Shown here piece after piece: positions 57,517 to 64,000 of a stretch of 64,000 nt of DNA (position 1 is its first letter; each line of letters begins with the position of its first letter). The notes under the pieces are model-generated. The model ran no database searches. It was not told the DNA's origin and worked only from the letters and a program-made list of their open reading frames with translations. Origin of the DNA: Mucilaginibacter sp. OK098 (GTDB lineage Bacteria > Bacteroidota > Bacteroidia > Sphingobacteriales > Sphingobacteriaceae). The DNA lies in assembly GCF_900142915.1 (NCBI RefSeq), contig NZ_FRCM01000009.1, positions 186,001 through 250,000 of the forward strand, read 5' to 3'. The translations under genes and the position numbers were made by a program.

Positions 57517-60096
57517 TTAAAACCCCCTCTTCCGTGTAACCCCCAACTTCCGGACTTTCGGACTTTTCCGGCTTTCGGACTCTTCTGACTTCTCCCACAC
57601 CTCATCTGCACCATATTGCCTTGCCATTTTGGCTATCCGCTCTTCCAGTGTTTCGGTGATTAATTTTTCGCGGCCCAAGCTGTCAACCATAATTGGGAAA
57701 GCGAAAGGCGTAGGGCGCTCAATGGTTTTTAAGATGATATTTTGTTTGATGATTCGCTGCAGGGCCATCCGCAACCTGAATTCTTCCAGCTGAAATGCCA
57801 GCGCTTCATTATAAGCCTGCCTTACCAGCAGGTTATCCGGCTCGTACTCGCTGAATACATCAAACAGCAATGAGGTTGAAGCCTGCAAGTGTTTGTTTTT
57901 TACCTGCTGACCTGGATAACCGGTAAACACCAGTCCGCCGATATGGGCAATATCCCTGAATCTTCTCCGGGCCATTTCATTGGCATTTAAACTGTGTTGA
58001 ATATCATCCAGCAGATTATCTATCGAAAAAAATGAAGCATCTTCCAAAGCCTGCTCAATAGGGATCTCCTCATCGGTTAACAGCTCAAATCCATAATCAT
58101 TCATGGCAATGGAAAAGCTGGCGGGTTTTATTTTGCTGATGCGATAAGCTAGCAGGGAGGCCATGCCTTCATGCACCAGCCGCCCTTCAAAAGGATAAAA
58201 TAAAAGGTGATGCCCCTCGCGGGATTTAAACGATTCTATCAAAAACTCATGGCTCTGCGGCAGGTGCGACAGCTGTGCCTGCAGATCGAACAAAGGCTTT
58301 AACGCAATTACTTCTTCATCCTTTTCAATGCCATGGGCAACCTCATCAAGTTTGTCTCTAAACACCGCAGATAGTTGTGACGATAAAGGCATGCGCCCGC
58401 CATTCCAGCTGGGGATCATACCCTTTTTTGCATTTGATTTTTTTACATAGGCCGACATCTCCTTTATGCGTACAAACTCCAAACTGCGCCCGGCAAACCA
58501 AAAAGTGTTCCCCGGTTTTAGTTTTGAAATAAAGGATTCTTCAATAGTACCCAAACTGCCCCCGCTGAGCCACTTAACCCTAATACTTAATTCGCTGGTA
58601 ATGGTGCCAATGCTTAGCCTGTGCCGCATGGCTACCCGGCGGTTGTTCACCTTAAACAGGCCGTTCTCAACCTCAACCTTTAAAAATTCATCGTATTGGG
58701 CAAGGGTTTTGCCGCCGCTGGTAATAAAATCTAAAAGCTCGTTAAACTCATTTCGGGTAAGGTCGGCAAAGGCGTAGGTGCTTTTTACCTCTTTAAACAA
58801 TTCATCAGCACGGAAACCGTCAGATACGGCCAGCGTTACCATGTATTGGATCAGCACATCCATGGTGAGCAGCATTGGGTCGCGGCTTTCAAAAATGCCC
58901 GCCTTTATGCCTTGTTTTAATGCCGCTCCCTCCAGCAATTCCAACGAGTGGGTTGGTACAAAATAAGCTCTCGAAACCTCACCCGGCGCATGCCCGCTCC
59001 GGCCGGCCCGCTGCATAAACCGGGCAACACCTTTGGGGCTGCCAACCTGCACAACTGTATCAACCGGGCGAAAATCAACACCTAAGTCTAAGCTTGATGT
59101 GCATACTACCACCTTTAACGCTTCGGCATGCAGGGCCTGTTCAACCCAGTTGCGTAGCTCATTATCCAGCGAGCCATGGTGCATGGCCATTATGCCGGCA
59201 TACTCCGGGTAGTTATCTAAAATAGCATGATACCAGATCTCTGATTGCGAACGGGTATTGGTGAATATCAGCGTGGTTTTGCTTCGGGCCACTATTTCCA
59301 TCACCTGAGGCAGCAGCTTTAAGCCAATATGTCCCGCCCATGAGTAGTTCTCAATATTATCAGGGATGATCGACTTTATCAGCAGCTTTTTATTAAGATT
59401 GGCGCGCACCATTTTAACCTTATCCGGCGGAAAATCATTGCCCAAAAGCACCTCCGCAGCCTGCTCGAGATTGCCGATGGTTGCGCTGATACCCCATATT
59501 TTGAGATTTGAGATTTGAGACGTGAGATTTGAGATTTTTTCGTCCCCCAAAACTTTCAATTTAGAAAGGCCTAACTCCACCTGCACTCCCCGCTTAGTTC
59601 CCAACAGCTCATGCCATTCGTCAATTACTACTACCTGCAGGCTGCTGAACAGTTTGGGGTATTCCTTTTGGGCCAGCATCAGGTGCAGGCTTTCGGGCGT
59701 GGTGAGCAAAACTTCGGGGAGCTTTCTTTTCAGGGAAGCCTTATCAGCGGCAGAGGTATCGCCGGTGCGGGTCATTATGCGCCAGGGCAGTTCAAGCTCA
59801 TCGCAGACTTCCTGCATGGCTTTTTTAATATCGTTGGTTAAGGCCCGCAACGGGGTTATCCAAAGCATTAATAAGCCATTATTGGTTTGGGAGGTATAGG
59901 AATCGGGGTGTTTATTGATAAAATCAGCCAAAAAAGGCAGGAACAGTGCAAAAGTTTTACCGCTGCCGGTAGGCGCATTCAGTAAGCCGGAAAAGCCATC
60001 CAAATAAGCTGATTCCATTTCGCGCTGAAAAGCGAACTGTTCCCAGTTTTTTTCCTGGTACCAATCCCTGATGACTTGCTGCCCCTTTGTAATCAT
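57517..60096 (-). CDS. Ligase-associated DNA damage response DEXH-box helicase (Lhr type)
   Basis: The protein has 859 residues from the ATG at 60096 (MITKGQQVI). The frame stays open for 75 codons upstream, but that stretch translates a family-1 repeat and is not part of the gene. SF2 motifs: APTGSGKT, TTPESLHLML, DEWHELLGTKRG (hallmark of this subgroup), WGISATIGN, TNTRSQSEIWY and QRAGRSGH, followed by the Lhr C-terminal region. It normally works with a nearby ATP-dependent DNA ligase, an exonuclease and a phosphoesterase; none is in this window. Residues about 187-199 (KISNLTSQISNLK) are read from a simple repeat, and the last 25 residues from CTTTCGGACTT-type repeats. Confidence 0.9.
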   Translation of the reverse strand: MITKGQQVIRDWYQEKNWEQFAFQREMESAYLDGFSGLLNAPTGSGKTFALFLPFLADFINKHPDSYTSQTNNGLLMLWITPLRALTNDIKKAMQEVCDELELPWRIMTRTGDTSAADKASLKRKLPEVLLTTPESLHLMLAQKEYPKLFSSLQVVVIDEWHELLGTKRGVQVELGLSKLKVLGDEKISNLTSQISNLKIWGISATIGNLEQAAEVLLGNDFPPDKVKMVRANLNKKLLIKSIIPDNIENYSWAGHIGLKLLPQVMEIVARSKTTLIFTNTRSQSEIWYHAILDNYPEYAGIMAMHHGSLDNELRNWVEQALHAEALKVVVCTSSLDLGVDFRPVDTVVQVGSPKGVARFMQRAGRSGHAPGEVSRAYFVPTHSLELLEGAALKQGIKAGIFESRDPMLLTMDVLIQYMVTLAVSDGFRADELFKEVKSTYAFADLTRNEFNELLDFITSGGKTLAQYDEFLKVEVENGLFKVNNRRVAMRHRLSIGTITSELSIRVKWLSGGSLGTIEESFISKLKPGNTFWFAGRSLEFVRIKEMSAYVKKSNAKKGMIPSWNGGRMPLSSQLSAVFRDKLDEVAHGIEKDEEVIALKPLFDLQAQLSHLPQSHEFLIESFKSREGHHLLFYPFEGRLVHEGMASLLAYRISKIKPASFSIAMNDYGFELLTDEEIPIEQALEDASFFSIDNLLDDIQHSLNANEMARRRFRDIAHIGGLVFTGYPGQQVKNKHLQASTSLLFDVFSEYEPDNLLVRQAYNEALAFQLEEFRLRMALQRIIKQNIILKTIERPTPFAFPIMVDSLGREKLITETLEERIAKMARQYGADEVWEKSEESESRKSPKVRKLGVTRKRGF
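59501..59537. repeat. GAGATTT repeat inside the helicase gene
   Basis: Five units of TTGAGATTTGAGA type run in frame through the helicase gene between the DEWH and SATIGN motifs. They encode ISNLTSQISNLK-like residues. Confidence 0.75.
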
Positions 60097-60198
60097 GCCA
60101 ATAATATACAATGGAAATTGCAATAAGTTATATGCGGAGATAAAAATTAAATAAAATCTCATAAAATCCGAAAGCAAAATGCAAAGCATAAATAAAAT

Positions 60199-60320
60199 TG
60201 TCATTGCGATCCGCTGGCTAGCGGAGGGCAACCGCACGCCGTACACAACCGCCAGTGCAAGTTCTACACCTTCCTGTTCGCTCTGTAACGTTCGCGATTG
60301 CTTCGTACCTCGCAATGACA
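60199..60320. repeat. Family-1 palindromic element, copy D
   Basis: The left arm TGTCATTGCGATCCGCTGGC differs from the right arm GCGATTGCTTCGTACCTCGC, except at the tips. The left arm is the same as the right arm of copy E at 63437. The interior AAGTTCTACACCTTCCTGTT matches the other copies. Confidence 0.85.
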
Positions 60321-60354
60321 ATGGTGTTATTTTTTAGTCAAAAGGACAAAAATA

Positions 60355-61047
60355 TCAGCTTGCCAATTCCTCGCTCAATTCATAACTTTTTATCGCCCGT
60401 TCCCTATCCAGTGTATTATACAAACGTTCCGGGATCTCGCCAAGAGTTGATGTATGAACCTTATCGCTCAGGCTATAAAACTGCTGAAAGCTCATAATTA
60501 ACGGCTTCCATTTATCCGGATCAACCCGGTTGCTTTGGCCATCCATCAGGATAGATTCCTCCAAATAAACTTTTTGAATGCGCAGTTCAAAAGTTACTAT
60601 TTTACCGCGCTGGTCGGGGTCGCCTTCGGCTAGACCGTGCACCGCCTCAACAACGGCTTCCATTTGCACCGGGCACTCTTTTACCCGGGGTGCGTTTACT
60701 GTTTCTGCATCCTGTTTGGTTAATCCGGCTATAAAAAACTTATCTTCTTCGTGCCGGTATCCTTTTAATAGCTTCCCATCAGGAACAGGGTTTGAGCCGG
60801 TTGTTTTGGCTAGCAGGTTTACAGCCCTTACCTCATTTACCGATGGTAAATTTAAAACGCATTGCCTGTTACGCATCAGGTTTTGCGTTGTTTTGGAGGC
60901 CGCAGCCAAGCCAATTACACAACGCCATCCCAACCAGAAGATGGACGACATGGGTGCCAGGTTATCAGTGCCGTTTTCATTTTTTGTGCCGATAAGAACT
61001 ACCGGGGTACCGAAATATAAAATCGAAGGTTCGCTTGTGATATGCAT
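60355..61047 (-). CDS. Flavin reductase family protein
   Basis: The 230-residue protein has an FMN-binding split-barrel fold: VVLIGTKNENGTDNLAPMSSIFWLGWRC near the start, then SKTTQNLMRNRQCVLNLPS, and VTFELRIQKVYLEESIL near 175. Such proteins reduce flavins or bind FMN for a partner monooxygenase. No partner enzyme is adjacent. No signal peptide. Confidence 0.82.
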   Translation of the reverse strand: MHITSEPSILYFGTPVVLIGTKNENGTDNLAPMSSIFWLGWRCVIGLAAASKTTQNLMRNRQCVLNLPSVNEVRAVNLLAKTTGSNPVPDGKLLKGYRHEEDKFFIAGLTKQDAETVNAPRVKECPVQMEAVVEAVHGLAEGDPDQRGKIVTFELRIQKVYLEESILMDGQSNRVDPDKWKPLIMSFQQFYSLSDKVHTSTLGEIPERLYNTLDRERAIKSYELSEELAS

Positions 61048-61196
61048 GATAGAATAATTAATGTTGTGATTTAATACAACAAAACTACCTGTCTTGAATA
61101 GGGTGGAGAACCTGTTTCTTGCGCAGTTTGTTTAATGTGAAAGTTTTATATTTTTTATAGTTTGTGATTATGTAATTAAATCCAGGAACTTCTTCG

Positions 61197-61255
61197 GCCC
61201 TCTTTACCGCTTGCGGAAGAGAGGGCAGGTCCAGCGAAGCGTTGACCGGGTGAGT
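61197..61255. repeat. GCCCTCTTTACCGC palindrome with GGGTGAGT tail
   Basis: GCCCTCTTTACCGC and GCGGAAGAGAGGGC (61197-61226) are inverted with a TT centre; the flank GCGAAGCGTTGACCGGGTGA follows. It lies in the 283-base gap between the flavin reductase and the YfiT-like gene. Confidence 0.7.
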
Positions 61256-61330
61256 AAAATCTGCGCTCGATAGTAACGCCAGTGCATAACATTAAGGCTC
61301 TTATGTTTCCTATGGCTTGCTGCTATTTCC

Positions 61331-61855
61331 TTAAAGCTTCTTTATCGTTTCCGTTACATGCGCCAAATGGTGCTTGCTGTGCCATGCATATAAAGCAAGT
61401 GCCTTTTTTAATTGCATGGTTTCGCCTGATGCGGGGTGTAAAAAAGTACGCGTCCATTCATCTTCGGTGAAGCTTTCAAGCAATGCAACCCAGTGCAGGT
61501 GCAAGCCTTCAAGTAATTTCAGGGATGGTTCAACCGGCAGGCGATAGTCTGGCAGCAGGGCCCAATCGCCTTCTTCGTATGGTTTTATTACAGGGTTTTC
61601 TTCGGTTAATGCCCATTTAAAACGCATTAAACAGTTCATGTGGCTGTCGGCAACATGGTGAACTACCTGCCGTAAACTCCATCCGCCGGTACGGTATTGG
61701 GTATCAAGCTGTTTTTCATTCAGGTTGATGATTGCCTGGCGCAATCTTCCCGGAAATTCTTTAATGGTAGTGGTCCACTTACGGAGGTCTTCAGCTGTGT
61801 AAGATACCGGGGCCCTGAATTTCCCGATCGGGTATTTTATTTCTTCGTCTGTCAT
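61331..61855 (-). CDS. yfiT: YfiT/BstA-like thiol transferase (DinB fold)
   Basis: The 174-residue four-helix DinB-fold protein of the YfiT group has the metal triad His67 in RQVVHHVADSH and His159/His163 in WHSKHHLAH, the pattern known from Bacillus YfiT. RAPVSYTAEDLRKW and TGGWSLRQVVHHV are further family blocks. Related proteins transfer bacillithiol to xenobiotics; whether this organism makes bacillithiol is not shown here. Confidence 0.87.
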   Translation of the reverse strand: MTDEEIKYPIGKFRAPVSYTAEDLRKWTTTIKEFPGRLRQAIINLNEKQLDTQYRTGGWSLRQVVHHVADSHMNCLMRFKWALTEENPVIKPYEEGDWALLPDYRLPVEPSLKLLEGLHLHWVALLESFTEDEWTRTFLHPASGETMQLKKALALYAWHSKHHLAHVTETIKKL

Positions 61856-61947
61856 TGGTCTTAAAAAAAATTTAAATTAGGTATATTTTTAATCTTCAAC
61901 AAGGTTTTGCCCTAATTTAGCGTTTTGTACAAGTTATTTACACCCCT

Positions 61948-63282
61948 ATGATAAAACGGCTCATCATTTTATTACTCCTTTTCAACAGCTCTTTTCTTTA
62001 TGCACAAACCATTAAAACCGATGTACTGGTTGTTGGCAGCAGTGCCAGCGGGATTGCCGCAGCTATTCAGTGCGGCCGCAGTAAAGTAAAAACGGTACTG
62101 GCTGATGATGGCTTTAAGGTTGGCGGCGGCACAATTGAAGGCCAGAAGCTTGTTCTGGATGCCGGGAACAATATCCGGTCAGGCATTTGGGGGGAATTCC
62201 GCAAACATGTACAGGAGCTTTACAGCAAGACCGCCGGGTATGATACCTCGCAAAATGCTATCTTAAAATTTGAGCCAGGCGCAGGAACAGCCATCCTAAA
62301 AAAAATTACCGATACCGTAAAAAACCTCACCGTGTACCAAAGCGCCCTGTTCAGTGCCATTAAAAAGGATGGCGACCGCTGGGAAGTAAGCTTAACACAA
62401 AACAGGAAAATAATTACAGTTAAAGCAAGGGTGGTTATTGATGCCACCGAAGCCGGGACCGTTGCCACAAAAGCAGGGGCTAAGTTTTATGAGAGTTTTG
62501 ACAATCATACAGATAACAGCAGCACAAAACTATACCGGACATCAATTGCCACAGGTGAAGCCTTACCCGGGCAGTTGTATAATGATGCCACTGCACCGAA
62601 AAATAATTATCCGCAATATCCCGCATTTTGCATCCCTGTAAATGCGGTATTGGTAAAGGATGCGGATAATATATTGGTTACAGAAAAGGTACTTTCCGGC
62701 GATAAAAACATCCAGTATTTACCCCTGCAGCTTCAGTTGGGGCAGGGCGTTGGCACCGTGGCCGCCTTTTGCGCCTTTTTTAAAACCACTACCAAACATT
62801 TAAACGTAAGAATAATACAAGGCGAACTTTTGGACTTTAAAGGATACCTGTTACCTTTTACCGATGTCAGTCAAAATGATGCTGCTTGGCGGCCAGTACA
62901 GCAGGTTTGTGCGACGGGTATGTTGCGGGGCAGGCAGCAAAATGCAGCTTTTGTTTTTATGCCCGATTCAGCCGTTACCACCGCCGAAGTAAAGCCTGTT
63001 TTAACGGAGATCTACACCCGCGCCTTTTTATGGTTCAATAAAGAAAAACCGGGCGAAAAATTTACCGTAGGCAACGCTATATCATTCATCAGCGATTATA
63101 CCCTTACTGAACCGCAGTTATTGATTAGGAGCATGCAAAAAGCATGGAAAACGCAATATAAATTCAAAACAGATTTTGATATTAACCGCCCCATTTCGCG
63201 TGTGGAATTTGCTGTACTGGCAAACCGTTTTTTAAATCCTTTTGCCAGGACGGTGGATTTAGCAGGGAGATTGGTGAATTAA
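61948..63282 (+). CDS. Secreted FAD-dependent oxidoreductase
   Basis: The 444-residue protein has a signal peptide (ILLLLFNSSFLYAQ) and the FAD-binding Rossmann start DVLVVGSSASGIAAAIQCGRS; the usual GGGxxG is here GSSASG. Later blocks (RVVIDATEAGTVATKAGAKF, VTEKVLSGDKNIQYLPLQLQLGQGVGTVAAF) fit the PF12831 group of FAD-dependent oxidoreductases that occur in secreted or glycan-linked operons. Substrate unknown. Confidence 0.8.
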   Translation: MIKRLIILLLLFNSSFLYAQTIKTDVLVVGSSASGIAAAIQCGRSKVKTVLADDGFKVGGGTIEGQKLVLDAGNNIRSGIWGEFRKHVQELYSKTAGYDTSQNAILKFEPGAGTAILKKITDTVKNLTVYQSALFSAIKKDGDRWEVSLTQNRKIITVKARVVIDATEAGTVATKAGAKFYESFDNHTDNSSTKLYRTSIATGEALPGQLYNDATAPKNNYPQYPAFCIPVNAVLVKDADNILVTEKVLSGDKNIQYLPLQLQLGQGVGTVAAFCAFFKTTTKHLNVRIIQGELLDFKGYLLPFTDVSQNDAAWRPVQQVCATGMLRGRQQNAAFVFMPDSAVTTAEVKPVLTEIYTRAFLWFNKEKPGEKFTVGNAISFISDYTLTEPQLLIRSMQKAWKTQYKFKTDFDINRPISRVEFAVLANRFLNPFARTVDLAGRLVN

Positions 63283-63315
63283 TTTTATCAAAGATTTGTG
63301 AAGTCTATCTCATTA

Positions 63316-63437
63316 TGGTATTGCGAGCGCAGCGTGGCAACCGCACGCATGCTAAGCGGCCATACAAGTTCTACACTTTTCTATTCGCTCTGTAAAGTAC
63401 GCGATTGCCCTCCGCTAGCCAGCGGATCGCAATGACA
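63316..63437. repeat. Family-1 palindromic element, copy E
   Basis: Left arm ATTGCGAGCGCAGCGTGGCA; right arm CCGCTAGCCAGCGGATCGCA then ATGACA. The right arm is the reverse complement of the left arm of copy D. The interior TACAAGTTCTACACTTTTCT matches the family. Confidence 0.85.
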
Positions 63438-63443
63438 AGTGGT

Positions 63444-64000
63444 TTAATTATGCACTACCGGCACAAACTCCGGCAACTCGCTTTGCAGCCCTTGCTGCTC
63501 AAATACAACCTGTAGCGCTATTTTTTTATCAGTTAATTGCTCCGCAGGAAGCTGGGCTTTTTCTAAAGCAGCAATTACTGGTGCGGGGTCAAAATCAAAT
63601 ACTACATTCCGGTTTTGCTGATCAATTGCTGTATGGATTGATGCCAGCTCATATTCCATTATCTTTTCCAGGTAAGGAACATTAAAATCATTTGCGATGA
63701 TATAGGCTGAAAACTGCTCAGCCAAAACAACCGGCAGCAATTCGGGAAAGGCATTATTGAAAAAATCGTTTATATAAATATTAAAGATCTCCTCGCCAAC
63801 AGAAAGTCTTAATAAGCGGGTGGTAAGCTTTAACATAGAGATCAGTAGCGATCCGCGGAAATTGAAAACAAGGTCTTTAACTATAGCTATCCCTTTATCC
63901 TTAAGCAGTTCATCAGCCAATGGGGTTTCAGGGTTTTTGCCCAAAATAAGATTGCCAACCGTATGCTCCCATTCTTTTACTGGGATACTGTCGTCAAAAA
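63444..64000 (-). CDS. Hypothetical protein (partial, 5' end beyond window)
   Basis: The frame is open to the right edge, so the N-terminus is missing; at least 185 residues remain. The part present reads FDDSIPVKEWEHTVGNLILG, then FRGSLLISMLKLTTRLLRLSVGEEIFNIY and FNVPYLEKIMEYELASIHTAID, and is helical and soluble. I do not recognise the family; the tyrosine/leucine pattern before YELA recalls DUF2063-type DNA-binding proteins, but this is weak. The end lies close to family-1 copy E. Confidence 0.6.
   Translation of the reverse strand, partial: FDDSIPVKEWEHTVGNLILGKNPETPLADELLKDKGIAIVKDLVFNFRGSLLISMLKLTTRLLRLSVGEEIFNIYINDFFNNAFPELLPVVLAEQFSAYIIANDFNVPYLEKIMEYELASIHTAIDQQNRNVVFDFDPAPVIAALEKAQLPAEQLTDKKIALQVVFEQQGLQSELPEFVPVVHN

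Noticed and set aside
60097..60321. 75-codon N-terminal extension of the helicase frame (MSLRGTKQSRTL and on)
   Set aside because: It translates a family-1 palindrome. The ATG at 60096 begins a normal helicase N-terminus, so the extension is an artefact of an open frame through the repeat.
1..64000. CRISPR arrays, tRNA or rRNA genes, insertion sequences
   Set aside because: I looked for evenly spaced direct repeats, cloverleaf-like sequences and transposase motifs and found none. The palindromic repeats have no ORFs and no regular spacing.

Overview
The window looks like a chromosomal segment of a Bacteroidota bacterium, most likely in the Sphingobacteriaceae (Mucilaginibacter- or Pedobacter-like). 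The reasons are the protein families (SusCD-less secreted glycosidases, DUF1800/DUF1501 pairs, DUF3857 transglutaminases, a DUF3078 barrel, a GldL-like small protein), promoters of the TTG-19-TAnnTTTG type, weak or absent Shine-Dalgarno sites, and intergenic spaces packed with long imperfect palindromes. No tRNA, rRNA, CRISPR array, transposase or prophage module is visible.

Layout. 1-8 kb: secreted GH79-like and GH3 glycosidases, an esterase, thioredoxin, the cysE-cysM cysteine pair and aat. 8-12.5 kb: two secreted DUF3857/transglutaminase paralogs and the remnant of a third. 12.5-16.7 kb: a DUF1800-DUF1800-DUF1501 export operon whose two junctions are both filled by the same palindromic repeat. 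16.8-22.3 kb: ffh, a nitroreductase, a DUF3078 barrel, an isochorismatase-like hydrolase and an AraC regulator. 22.4-27 kb: a two-gene amidohydrolase operon in which only one of three amidohydrolase domains keeps its metal ligands. 27-31.9 kb: translation genes rplM-rpsI-rpsB-tsf, then nagA and pyrH, all on the minus strand.

32-39.6 kb is the accessory part. It holds a membrane lipoprotein with an internally duplicated two-helix unit, followed by an AT-rich 1110-residue LRR-Roc-COR-TIR protein. This is the best candidate for an uncharacterised, immunity-like system. Next come a divergent HxlR/azoreductase pair with an operator-like palindrome and a PAP2 phosphatase. Copies of one short repeat lie on both sides of the Roco-TIR gene. 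39.7-45.2 kb: a TlpA-like thioredoxin protein with a DsbD-alpha-like partner, a phosphoesterase with an unusual N-terminal domain, and a zeta-like toxin with a small partner gene.

45.4-64 kb: an SDR/TetR pair with clear operators, an acyltransferase, a MaoC protein (with a displaced duplicate of its tail), a lipoprotein, a GH78 rhamnosidase, the DUF2339/DUF3999 membrane pair, small membrane proteins, a CPBP protease, a ligase-associated Lhr-type helicase that contains a repeat-derived insert, a flavin reductase, a YfiT-like transferase, a secreted FAD oxidoreductase and a partial unknown gene. At least a dozen families of palindromic repeats occupy the gaps. In several places they supply coding sequence (nagA and helicase tails, helicase insert) or ribosome-binding sequence (DUF1800/DUF1501).
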